Assembly (NCBI GenBank): GCA_030435675.1
Contig: CM059621.1
Coordinates: 17,174,001 to 17,238,000 of the forward strand
DNA: 64,000 bases
Direction of reading: 5' to 3'
Origin: Steinernema hermaphroditum
Taxonomy: Eukaryota; Nematoda; Chromadorea; Rhabditida; Steinernematidae
Shown: positions 44,171 to 55,900 of the stretch, piece by piece
Layout of the letters: each line of letters opens with the position of its first letter
How positions within the stretch are numbered: the first letter of the stretch is position 1
The notes under the pieces: model-generated
The model's input: the letters and a program-made list of their open reading frames with translations, nothing else
What the model was told of the DNA's origin: nothing
The model's database searches: none
Made by a program: the position numbers and the translations under genes

Positions 44171-44575
44171 AACTGAACGCCGTGAAACGCAGGACGCCGT
44201 GGCCGTGGTCGTGGCATAAGTATGTAGCAAACTCGAAGAATCAAAGTTAGATTATGCAGAGAGAGACAAAGCCGAGCAAAACTTGCTAGTGTTTTGCTAA
44301 ACTTATGCTAGAAATGCACATAAATCTACAAGCAGGCAGCTACAGCCGAGAACAAAACTTCCGTCCCGTTTCTAGCTCTACAGTACACACGACGTCTCAG
44401 CGCCAGTGAAAAGCGGACAGAACAAGGACTAGCTCCTGGCACGATATCCCTTGTACCCTCAAGGATGGTTCGAATAGAAAAGACGTGTGTGAGTGCTTGG
44501 ATTTCATCTCTCGCGTTCCCGTGCTTATCTTTCTTGTCCAAGTCCACCTTGCAACTTTCTTCGCTTTCAGCTCCC

Positions 44576-45072
44576 ATGCAAGCGGACATCGAGAATCCAT
44601 TCTACCTGCGGTACTACGTCGGCCACCAGGGCAAGTTCGGCCACGAGTTCCTGGAGTTCGAGTTCCGTCCGGACGGCAACATGCGGTACGCCAACAACAG
44701 CAACTACAAGAACGACACGCTGATCAGAAAGGAGGCGTTCGTGTCGCGCGCCGTGATCGAGGAACTCAGGCGCATCGTGAAGGAGTCAGAGGTCATGCAG
44801 GAGGACGACGCCCGCTGGCCCGAGCCCGACCGCATTGGGCGACAGGAACTGGAGATCCTCCTCGACGACGAGCATATCTCGTTCACGACCAGGTATGCGT
44901 CGAGTGCGCCAAACGGTTCTGAAAGTGCATCTTTAGCAAGGTCGGATCTCTCGGCGAAGTGAACAAATGCGACGACCCCGAGGGCCTCCGCTCGTTCTAC
45001 TACCTTGTGCAGGACCTAAAATGTCTCGTCTTCTCACTCATCACTCTGCATTTCAAGATCAAGCCCATATAA
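44576..45072 (+). CDS. mago: Mago nashi, exon-junction-complex core subunit
   Basis: Two exons, about 147 residues, starting [20 protein letters not shown] and continuing [40 protein letters not shown], then [18 protein letters not shown] and [20 protein letters not shown]. This is full length and closely matches Mago nashi, which pairs with Y14 in the exon junction complex and works in mRNA localisation, decay and germline sex determination in nematodes. The intron (~45 nt) splits the TTSK codons. Divergent from the HSDL2-like gene. Confidence 0.95.
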
Positions 45073-45615
45073 GGAGAAGTCGGCCGTGACAAGAACCACT
45101 CGCAATCTGCTGTCGCCACTACGTTATCTGTTGAGAAAGCCTTGTATTTCGTTATTCCTGTTTGTTTGTAAACTGCATTGAATCTGCTTGTTGTGCTGCT
45201 TGTTTGGATCGCGTTGCTTCGCTGATGTTCCTTGGTCTATGTCTCGTTTTGGAGGTCTGTGAGACTTTTTTTTTGCAAAGAGAGCCGGTAGGTGAACTCA
45301 CTGGCCCAGTCTTCGTTACATAGCAACTGTGGAGCGGTCGTGCTTGCCTTGCTCTGTCTTGCTGTCAGCGGTCTTCGTCTTCGGACTACCTGTTGGATGA
45401 TGGAAAGCTGTATTGAAATATTCGTTTCTTGCGAAGACGACCGTTTTTTTTTTTTGTCCGCTTCTAGCGTTAGTGCCTCACGAGAGTAATGTTTTGCCGA
45501 GTAGTGTGCTGTGTTGCACACACTATCTTATTTATGCGCGATTTTCCAGACTTCTCGCTAGTCTTTCGTTACCTGTCATTAATCTTTGTTCTCCTTTCAG
45601 ATCTCTGTCTCCAAA
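45073..45615. other. Mago 3' region and NAP1 5' region
   Basis: No gene. An acceptor-like CTCCTTTCAG just before the NAP1 ATG (about 45591-45600) could receive a spliced leader or a 5' UTR exon. Confidence 0.35.
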
Positions 45616-46766
45616 ATGTGCGCACAAAAAGAAGAAATGATCCAGTTCTCGACGCACCTGCCGCAAACCAGCGCGAGAACGCGCCGAAATGTACGCGCAT
45701 TGAAGAAGCTCCAAATGAGCACCATCAACCTTGAAACGGAGTACTTCCGGCGCTTGCATGAACTGGACAAGGAGTTCCAGCCGCGCTTCAACAAGCTGCA
45801 GGAAGAAAGGCGCGCGATCGTCACTGGTACCAAGGAACCAGCGGACGAAGAGACCGACATCGCCTTATTGCACGGAGCCGACAAGGAAGAGCTTTCAGTG
45901 AGTGTGCCATTCCTTTGGAGTGTATTTACGTTTGTGCTGTATAGAAACTGGAGGAAGCGTGGAACAACAACAACCCGAGTAACGATGAGCGGGGAATCAC
46001 TGATTTTTGGCTGTTGGTGCTGCTCAGCTTCGAGCCAACGAGAGACATGATAGCCGATGCGGACCTGGACGTTCTGGCACATCTCAACGACATCACCTGT
46101 GACGTCGACTCAAACCCTTCCGTGCGTTCCCCTACATCATGTCACTGATCAAAGCTGTTATTTAGTCTTTCACGCTCAGCTTCCACTTCGACAAAAACGA
46201 ATACTTCACAAACAGTATCCTCGAAAAGCGCTACGTTCTGAGCGAGAACGTCGACCCGGAAGACCCTTTCAGTTACGAAGGACTCTCTATTGTCGAGTGT
46301 ACTGGGTAAGTTTCAAGTCACCTTACCACTTCTATATGGATGTCGTACATTCAGAAGTCAAATTGAATGGGAAAACGAACGAAATGTCACTAAGAAGGTC
46401 ATCAAGAAGAAGCTGCGCAACAGCCGCACCGGCAAGACGAAGATGGTGTACAAAACGGTGAAGACTGACAGCTTCTTCAACTTCTTTGAACCGCCCAATC
46501 CAGCTCTTTTTGCCGAAGATGATGTAAGCAGCCTCTTTCAGAAACGCTTTCTATATGATTTGTTTCAGGAGGCAGTGTACGAGTTCCTGATGAGCGACTT
46601 CGAGATCGGCCTGCAAATTCGCGAGCAAGTTATTCCGCGTGCCGTTCTTTACTACACTGGGGAACTTGCGGACAAGTACTCCGATGATGAGTACGACAGT
46701 GAACACTCTGAAGCGAGCTACGAGGAGGAGGAAGGGAGAAACTCTGATGGGGAAGAATCAATCTAA
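45616..46766 (+). CDS. nap-1: Nucleosome assembly protein 1 (NAP1/SET family)
   Basis: Starts MCAQKEEMIQFSTHLPQT. The first exon holds the dimerisation helix (TEYFRRLHELDKEFQPRFNK). Later exons give GITDFWLLVLLSFEPTRDMI, HLNDITCDVDSNPS, FTLSFHFDKNEYFTNSILEK, NVTKKVIKKKLRN, SFFNFFEPPNPAL and DFEIGLQIREQVIPRAVLYY, and the protein ends in an acidic tail (SDDEYDSEHSEASYEEEEG). These match the NAP1 histone H2A-H2B chaperone fold. Introns are ~40-50 nt. Stop at 46764-46766. Confidence 0.9.
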
Positions 46767-47097
46767 TATATGTCTTTAGGTGAGAATGTTTATAAAACAC
46801 TAATAAAAAAACTTTTTTTTATGTTGTTATACTTCCCTTGGATTTGTTATTCCTAGCAATACTGAAGTGTTTAGTGGAGTGTTCGTCAATTGGTAAACCA
46901 CATCGAGCGAAATTGATCAAGGTGTTCCGTTCAGTTCTTCTCGTACGCACTCCATTTCTGCAAATTCTCCTTTCAGAACATTCCACAACGGATATGAGTC
47001 TCTGTCTAGACAGTCTCTGCCGAGCGCCCATCGGGAACGACCGTCAGTTGAGTGTCGTGTATCCCAGCGATCGGTTGCTGGAGTCTTCTCGTCAACA

Positions 47098-48803
47098 ATG
47101 AATCCCCCGGGACCATCTTCCTCTGCACACGCAGACGTCTGCGCAGTGGACGCGCTCTCCATCACCGCCGCTTAAGTTTCCCTGGCCGACTCTGACGGCT
47201 CTGAGGAGGAGCGCGTGTGGAGAGAGCGGAAGGCGCGCGAGAAGAAGCGATCGCTGCCCACGCGTCCTTCCGGCTTCTGGCTGTTCGCGAATTCTCTCTT
47301 CGGCGAGTCGGTCACTCGTAAGAAGGACTACCAAGGGCTGAACCGCGTCTTCCTCACAGCCACCTTCGGGAAGCTCCGCACGAAGATGATCGAGTGCGCA
47401 CAGCCTCTGTGGAACAAGATGAGCGAGGAGGAGAAGAAAGTGAGCTCATCATCTGTTTCCTTCCATTATCGTATCTCTTCAGGTGTGGCAAAAACGGGCA
47501 CAGAGTGTGAAGTTGGTTGCAGGAACGAGCGCCGCCGAGAAGAATCGAAAGGGAAAGAAAGTGCCGAAGACACTTCCGTCGGAAGACGAGGATGAAGACT
47601 TTTTCGACGGTGAAGTCGACGAATTCGATATCGGTGCTGTGCAAGTGGAGCGCGAGACAAGTGGTCCCGCCGTTGACAGCCGATCCAAGACGAAGCGCGA
47701 TTCGGATGCGGAGAAAATTTGCCTCTGGCTGCGCTCGTTCGGTCAGAAACATTTGGCGGACGTGAAAAGGGCGCGTTTTCTGTTCGCGTCGGTGCAAACC
47801 TACGGCGACCTCGACAGGAAGGTGATCCCTGCGGAGATCGCTCTGGTCGAATTCTCTCTCCGCCACGGAATTCTCGATCTGGTGGGTCTTCTTGCAAATA
47901 GAAGTTACTTCAACTTTCATCATTGCAGTACTCTACCGTTATTGGACCCTGGGATGTTCCCAACGACGTGCTCCGTTTCCGAGCGAACTTCAACTGCAAA
48001 GAAACACACAAGATTCCTCTCGACCTCAAGACTATGTTGAAGATGGGCATTAAGTTCGCGCACAAGAAGGACGTAGGTCCGAATTTGAAAGTGCTTTCTC
48101 TGTTGCATTACTCTTCTTAGGTGATTGGTGAAATTCTCGGTCGTGTGGAGCCGCTAGTGGCTCAGAATCAAGGTCTGAAGGTCGGTCTCTACCGCGAGGG
48201 AGTCTTCGAGTTCGACGACGAGTTCGAGATCCGCTCGTCGACTCTGCGCGACGGGAAAATCAAGGCGGCTACCGTAGTACAGCATCTGAGTGGTTGGTCA
48301 GGAATGAGAAACTTCTAAGTAATGGAGACATCTAGATACAAAGCCTATTCTGCCTGGGAACGATGCCGAGCACCGCTGGATCGTGTGCCTCGACCACGAG
48401 CTCGACTGGGTTGTGCGCGCCATGGAACATCTGAAGAGCGATACGGGCCTCGAGTACGAGCACTTCCCGACGGCACCCGACCGCTTTGTCTCTGTGTCCG
48501 CCTTCGTCGACGCCTTCAAACGCCACGTTCAAGAAGACGCCAAAGCCATCGACTACGCGAATCTCTTCGCATCTTTGGGAACGCCGAAGTTCGGAGATGA
48601 AGAGGTGTGTTCCCTCTTCTCTCCCTCAACTGACAGAGTCACTTTTCTAGACTTCCACTCCCAGTGAGGCGAACAATCGACTCTTTTGTCCGTTTCACCG
48701 CAAAGTCCTGAATCCATGCTGTGCTTCGATGGCCGCGTGTCGTGCCTGCTTCGGAATTTTCTCCACTCTGAAGGACGCCTACGATTTGGACCTGATCAAT
48801 TGA
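47098..48803 (+). CDS. Maelstrom-like protein (HMG-box plus MAEL domain)
   Basis: An HMG-box-like exon (LPTRPSGFWLFANSLFGESV to MSEEEKKVWQKRA) is followed by an acidic linker (SEDEDEDFFDGEVDEF) and a MAEL-type RNase H-fold domain: VIPAEIALVEFSLRHGILD, VIGPWDVPNDVLRFRANFN, CKETHKIPLDLKT, and near the C-terminus NRLFCPFHRKVLNPCCASM. In Maelstrom a conserved Glu, His and Cys set sits at equivalent places. Maelstrom acts with piRNAs in transposon silencing in flies and mice. The start is uncertain: ATG at 47098 is in frame but a TAA near 47173 intervenes, so exon 1 must be shorter or lie elsewhere. Stop at 48801-48803. Confidence 0.65.
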
Positions 48804-49092
48804 TTCTTGCGTCGTTATTGTATTTAAACTAAATGATATCGTTCTTTTTAGTTAAACAGTATTCCTCACAGACTTGGATGAGCATCGAAAGACACGCGAT
48901 TCCGGTATAATCTCGTATTCATGCATTCCACGGCTTCAGAGTACGGTGACTCCTTGGAGCACCCTCCAGTACAAACCCTCGGGTCACGTCGTAACCGATC
49001 CCCTAATTCCCGGCTAATTCTCTCTCATTTCCTCTCGTGTTTGCCCTCCGTCGCCGCTTCTCAACTCGGCTATCGTCGCCTCGCGCGCACGG

Positions 49093-49634
49093 CTAATCGT
49101 ACTGTTTGTTGTCTTTGAAATTCTCGATTCGATGTCCACCTCTGCCGTCAGCCGTGTACGAAGTCGATGGCCACTTCAGGCGACTCGTGTTGTTCCCTTC
49201 GGAGTCGAGAGGCGCCGAAAAAGTGATTTGTCCATTCGGTCTCCACCGTCTATTTGGTATTTGCAAGAAGTTCGCCTTTTTGAGTGCATCCTTGGCTCTG
49301 TGGATTGTTGAAGAGTTCCTCCTTCTGGCAATGAAGTTCTTTTCCGCGTCCTCGTGCGGGAGATACCGTAATCTTTCAACGTTTTCAGTTGACTCGAATA
49401 CTGATAAATGAAGAGGTACCAATGCAGGTACCGTACCCCCAAAATTTGTTTTGTTTGTTTCGAATTATAATAGGCCAAGCGGGAAAATATCTCCCCTTGC
49501 GTGTCTACGTGATATTCGTCTAAAAACACGTTGTAGACGATTGCAGTGTTGGAAATCAGTGTGAAGCGGTTGCACACTGGTCGCCCTGCAAAATGATTAC
49601 CATTATCTGAAGCATCTGTCTGATAGAAAGACAC
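49093..49634 (-). other. Possible small gene, unrecognised
   Basis: Minus-strand open stretches starting TDASDNGNHFAGRPVCNRF and, after a possible 36-nt intron, ESTENVERLRYLPHEDAEKN with a tail ending FKDNKQYD near 49093. Composition looks protein-like, but splice phase does not join cleanly and no family is recognised. Confidence 0.3.
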
Positions 49635-49699
49635 CGAAAAACAAAGCTGTTAAACAAGTGAATGACCTAGCGGTGCCGATGACATAGGCTGTGAACTAC

Positions 49700-49800
49700 T
49701 ATGTTGGCAACTCTCTGTGTGGCTTATTGCGAACGCGTTTGATTTGTAATCGGTCAGGGCCGGTTCAACGCCGGCCTCAGTCCAAATTTTGAAACTGAAC
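49700..49800 (+). mobile_element. tRNA-derived SINE copy
   Basis: GTGTGGCTTATTGCGAACGC (A-box region), an anticodon-like stem around GATTTGTAATC, and the B box GGTTCAACGCC. It resembles the two copies in the SLC34 introns. The stem-loop looks most like a tRNA-Thr, but base pairing is too poor for a functional tRNA. Confidence 0.65.
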
Positions 49801-52800
49801 GCTTCTCAAATTACCGAATGCGACTGCAAGCTTTCTCGACTTCCCAACCACTTCTCGTTGCATTTGATCTTGTGGTAGGTAGACTTAGAATAGTTCCCCT
49901 ATCAGATTCCCGTTAAATCGCCACCAACCTGGACAACCCCTTCAGAACTGGAGCCTTTAGCGACTGAAACAGTAAAGTCTCATTCGATCGCAAATTTCGC
50001 TCCTTCGACCCTCGGCCTTCTTATCCTTTTGTCTTTCGATCCCGCGGCGTGCGTGTAATCCGAGCCTGAATCACGAAACGTGACATTTCCGTCCGAATCC
50101 ACTTGACTTCAGCGCTCCTCGGCGTTTCTTCTGCCTCCACCGCCTAATTTCGCTTTTTCCGTTGTTTGCTGACAGAGTCGCTTTTTGTCACCTTTTGGGC
50201 CCGGCGGCGGTCACCTGCCACCGGCGACGGTCACTTCCTGCACAAACAGAGGCCTCTTGGCCGCGGCGACTGACGCGGCTAAACGACTAAACACTTGAAG
50301 ACGCCGGTCGCGCGCCCTCTTGGCCACCCACGGCTTCCGAATGTGTGTGTGTGCGTTCGGTAATCGACACAATTTACCGCCATTGTGGGGAGATGTTTCC
50401 GTCCCGTCGAGATGACCCTCTTGGAAGGCAGGAGGAGCACTTGGAGACAGCTGCCCCAAGGTGGTTAGGATAGTCCGACTGGAGACGACTGACCTTGTGC
50501 AACCAAGGACTACAAATTAAAAAACTCTTTTGCAAGTGAAACATTACACAAAACGGCCCAAAAGAAAGATAATCCAGAAGAAAGCACTTTATGCCTTTAA
50601 GCGATATAAGCGTCCATCGATATCTCCTTAGACAGGATGGGTCAAAGAACATCTAGGCATCTAGAAAGAGCATCTAAACATGAGGTCGGTTGCCAAAACA
50701 TGGAGGTGAAAGGTAAGACATTTGGGTATGGAATAACAGAGCCGACGACGTCTTTATCGCGAAACGCATTCTACCTTGGGATCATTCCATCTCGCCGAAG
50801 TGACTAAAATTCGGTCGTAGAGTTCTGCTTCATTAGCCGGAAGAACCAATTTATTCCCCTGAAATGTCATCTTTTTTTCCGACCCGGTTTCGGAGCTGAA
50901 ATAACAGATATCCGTCTTTGACTTTTAAGTACTTGCCTGGCCACCGTTGGGAGCAATGGGAAAAGTAGGTGTCTCCTGAGTCTATCCTTTCAGTATCTTT
51001 TAAGTACCATCAAACTTTCTCAACCGCTTTACAACGATTCGTGCCACAAAAATGACTACCATTGTTTGCACTGTTTGACTAGTAGACGCCAAAGTGTCCA
51101 TCCGTGGAATTGGAATTTTTGCGCCGTTCCCTATGATCATGCTAACTTTAGTATCGGCACAAAACACTGTAGGGAATCTGTATGTAATCGGTCGGTTTGT
51201 TGCCTTTGGTACACAGACGCTGCAGCGCCTGTGATATATCGTATTATCCAGGTGCGGTAGAAGCGATTGCAGAGAACAGAGAAAACGATCGAAAGGCCAG
51301 ACTAAAAAACGAAACGAAAAACTCACCTTTAAACTCAGACTTTAACAAAGTGATTTAAATATCTTAGGCGAGTTTTTGCTGTAATTACAAGTTGGACATA
51401 AAAGTCATATTATCGAGAGACACGGAATCATATCAGTGGTGATATCCTCTATGTTGTCCTGTACATGCAACTACCGTAGTCGAACGATATCGCATGGACA
51501 GACAGCAAAAGAAAGGAGGAAAAACGCTGATCTCCAGTGGCTCTGATCATTCTGAGCGAGTTCCTATTTTGGTCCCTTCGTGTGAGCGGTCTGATCATTG
51601 CAAGCAGTGCAGTTTGTCACCGCCCCGTACTTTACATGCTTCAAAAAGGGTACTTAGACAGAAGTCTAGAAAGTCATTTCCGAAAAACGCAAACGTGAGA
51701 CCGGTCGAAAAATGAAAGAAACCGACCGATCTCACTGTTGGATGCTCGTGGAGATGACTGTCTAGATGTCCTTCTGGGCCACTCTGTAAATTCTAAGAAA
51801 ATTTAAGCTACAGCTTTTACAACGACGGAGCTCTGCACCGAGGGACTGACCGAATAGTGCTGAGTGGGCCATTTTCCAGAAGATTCCTTCAATTTTGTGG
51901 ATGTTCAGGTGCATATAGACACTAAGAACTCATCTGTTTTTCACGATTTATAGCCTCAAAAAACTTTCCTTTTCGAGTCTCTGAGGCTTCAAGTAGTAAT
52001 AAAAGGTAAAAACAATGTGAAAAATTGACTTTTACGCGATGTGCTTTTTATCTTCTGCACTTCATTCCCTCTCAGGGCGGTAGGAATTTTCTATAGCTGG
52101 AATGGTTTTAAATTTTAAGGAGTGAGCAGAATTGTGCGGGTACCCGAACCAGAAAAAGGCAAGACCCTAGAACCCCGAAGCTGGCAACTCTGCCCGGGAG
52201 CATAGCTCAGTACCCACGAAGTGTGCTTGATTCACATTTTCCGAAGACTTGTCGGATTCCCCTGGCTGTTCCATACTCATTTCTTTTGTCCTTTTCATAT
52301 AGCACTTACAGTAACCCCAAAGTCATGAAATGCAAAAGTCAAAACAATATCTGGTTGTGTGGAAAATAGTCAATCGGTGACATCGCCAGGGCCAGGCACA
52401 GATTCGTGTTTTTGTCCAGCCCCGCTGACTAATGATCGTGTAGAGGTGGAGAAATATTGCTCCGTTCAAGTGGCAAAACATTTACCCGCCGTCCCATCTA
52501 CCGTACTCACCGCCGGTCCCAACCGCAAAAAGCCGCATTCCTCTCGCGTCGACGTCACCAAGACGCTGAAAGTGAGCCGTTCGAGCCGTACCCAGGCTTT
52601 CGAGAGCGCCTCCTCCACTCCATCGATTCACGTTTTCCGCTCGTGATCGCCGCAGGACCCCAAAACGAGAGGTCTTCTCGGGGCCTCGCCGCCCTCTTGA
52701 GATTTTGTTGTTGCGCAAACACGCGGCGACGGCGACCGTCGGCGCCACTTGTCAACACAGTGACCACGAGGAGGACGACCGTCCGTCGGCTTCCCCTTCC

Positions 52801-52901
52801 CTTGGCCCTTTGTCCCTCGAGCGCGCGGTGTTACGTCGTCGATTACCGTAATCGTCTGGCCTTTCAGAGTTTCTTTCTCGTTCGATTTTCATGATTTTGT
52901 C
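49801..52901. other. Long non-coding stretch upstream of the EB gene
   Basis: About 3.1 kb with no gene I can support. It holds several TACCGTA heptamers (for example near 51473, 52500 and 52845). Probably 5' regulatory sequence of the following gene plus decayed repeats. Confidence 0.4.
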
Positions 52902-55900
52902 ATGAAACTCTTTGTGCTCATCTCTTTGGCTGCTCTTCTCATAGCCCGCTCGCAGTCAGGTTGGTTCTTGAGATTTGAACTTACACAACGCGGAAGGTGT
53001 TCTCTAAGTGCAGACATTATGTGCGATCAGACCTCTAGATGGTCGCAAGGGAATGGGAATAAAGGTGTCTAACAACATGACCCCCGGCGATTTAGCAAAA
53101 ATTTGGTACACTCATAGATCTTGGGGAGTGAAGTTGGAATAGATAGAAAAAAAATATCTGTCATATCTTGTATTAATCGTCATAATTTTGGTGCAAAAGA
53201 GGCAAAATTTCACACAAACCTTTGGATCCAATCTCTGGGCTTCACCCACAGTGGGTACCAGCAAACCGATACTTTAAAAAACCAAGACCAAGACCAAATT
53301 GAAAGTCCCGCCAAGACGAAACCGATACCAGAGCCCAACTTGTTCTTAACCGTTCTATCCTGGATACTCTTTAAAGAAGAAGCTAACGTTCCGGTCACAG
53401 AGAGGATTGGCTGATTTGAATGGAATTTACGGTGAAAGCCAAACTTGTCCATATATCCAAATAACAGCCAATGAACGACTCGGCCATCCGTTGTGCACCC
53501 AATGAAATATCGACATGTTTAGTGTTTGTTTTAAGATTATTTTGGTCGACTTATTCCTGACACATTTAATAAGGAAGCGGCCTGTTAAGAATCTAAAACA
53601 TTTAGCTGAGGGAAACACTCCAGCTTCGGTTGAACTGAAACAGCATAGCGGTAGCTTTTCATAAATTCTACACCCTTCTACACTCTAGGATGTGCAAAGG
53701 TTCTATACCATTGCTTTACCAATGATAAAAGTTAACTCCACTACCAAGGCATTACATTATTGAACAAAATGACTTGATTTCAATTGTCAATTATAGCTAA
53801 CTTAACATTTTATTTTAGTCAAACACAACGGAAACCTTTTGGTATGCGATTCAGCATTTGGTTCTCAAAGTCTAAGCCCGATCGAAGGCAGAATCTTCGG
53901 AAGGTTCTCTTGAGAGTAGCCTCTTTTTTTCGTCGATCCAAAAGTTACAAAAATTCTACCGACAGGCAGTCTAACCGGAAGACTGACGTACAAATTCCAT
54001 ACACAGGCAGACACTTTGGCATCTGTCTACTAGACAAACAGCGCAAACGATGGTAGTCATTTGTGTAGGACGATTCATTGTAAAGCGGTGGGAAACTGAC
54101 TGATTTCAGACAACCGATTTCTGCGGCATTTGTCATTTGACAGACAGTGAATTATCTGTGTTGGGGTGGATTTCTTTGTGACATCATGGCAAATCCAATG
54201 AGTTCCATAATTTTGAATAAAAAATGAATACAATATGAATACACTCCGGTCAGCTACCATGAGTCAGTGTTTGATACCCTTGAATCCCCTTCATTCTTTG
54301 CATTTCAGTATTCTTCGCGCAGCAGAACCAGCCATGCAACAAAGACCGCAATATCCTTCTTGCCGAAGACCCCACGGGAAACGCGAACGCCTTCTTGAGG
54401 TGTAACGGCGTTGGAGTCGGGTGAGCCGACCACCCTCCCTCGCCTCTCCACACAGCTCCTTCCAGGTCGATCGGCTTCTGGGAGCGCAAGTTCTGCCCCA
54501 GCAACATGCAGTTCGACTTCATCAACCAGCAATGCAAGCTCTACTCCGGCGCGACCTTCTCCAATCTCAAGACGGCCACTCAGGCGCCGGCCTCCTCGGC
54601 CAACGCCTTCAACATCGCCATTCTGAACAATAGCTGTGCCAAAGGCGAGCGCTGCATCGGGGGTACGGTATGCGACCTGGAGACGTTGAAATGTCTCTGT
54701 CCCTACGGCACCGTCGCGCAGCTGGACACCCTCAGCTGTGTGCGCAGCGACCAGAATCCGTACAGTCCGCCGGAGACGCCGAAGCCGACGCCCGCCTTTT
54801 TCGGTCCCGTCACGAACTACAAAACTGGCGCCAACTTCAACCACAACAACAACGCCTACAAGGGCGGCTTCAACCAAGGCCTCCAGCAGAGCTCCTACAA
54901 CTACATGAACACGAACGGCGGATTCCAGAAGCCGTACGTGGTTCCCGCGCCCCCAGTCTCGTCCGTCTTCTTGCCTGAGGCACAGCCTATCCAGCCCGTC
55001 AACGCTTTGGGTGAGTGTTTGGGCATGCTGGCTGATCTATAGGTGAATGGGAGGAAGCTTGGGAGGAAAGGTTCTTTTAGGGTTGACAGTCTTGTTGGGA
55101 AAAGCGGTGACCGTCTTTGAGTCTAGATCGATGACTTCTTCAATGTTCAGCCAATATCTCTTGCATGAAGTGGATAGGATTATTCAAAACAGAAATCCGG
55201 GGGCGTAGCGGTGTTCCAATTCCTTCTAGGGGCCTCATAAATCTGTATTTTAATTTCTTAAAAATTCATGGTGGAAGGCTCTCTCGGGGGTTTCCAGGTA
55301 TCGGACAAATCGATTACGTTGAGTTACCCTTGTTAAGAATTAGAGTGGTTATCGCCTATAATTAGTATGAGATTTCTGATTCTCGCATCCTCGATCCGAA
55401 CCAGGGCTGTCAAAGTCTCGAGTTTCGAGGTTTCGAGGGTTTTTTTTGGTCTCGACTCTCGAGGTTGAAAAGTCTCGTCTCGCCCAGCCCTGATCCGAAC
55501 CCAAAAAAGCGAACATGTTCGGTTTGATTCGATGGGTAGTCCTAGTGTAAGATCTCGCGATAAAGAAAAATAGGACGAATGTTTCTCAGATCTGCTATGT
55601 TCCATTTCCCAGGCAGTCTATCTTAGTGAGCCAAATCCAACGCTGGTTTCGTTGCCGTGGTGCACGTCGAGATGAAGAAGATTGGCTCTTTTAAAATGTT
55701 TTCTTTGTGTTTTTCTACAAGCCACCCTCCCTGTATGGCATGTCACCGACTCGTTCGATCGAAATAGGAAAAATCACATTTCTCTTTTTTTTTGTTTATC
55801 TATCGACTTTGGGGGCAAAAGACACAGAGCGGCACAAAACAATACGCCCAATTAAGACCTAAAAGAATCTAGTGTTATTCACATGAATGTTTCGCATCAA

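Noticed and set aside
49715..49790. Functional tRNA gene
   Set aside because: A- and B-box-like sequences are present, but acceptor and anticodon stems pair poorly and similar copies have SINE-like tails.
51000..51326. Minus-strand open frame of 108 codons
   Set aside because: Composition is not protein-like and no family was recognised.
52128..52200. Third hAT MITE with CAGAATTG/CAACTCTG ends
   Set aside because: Termini are similar but no 8-bp duplication can be seen at the borders.
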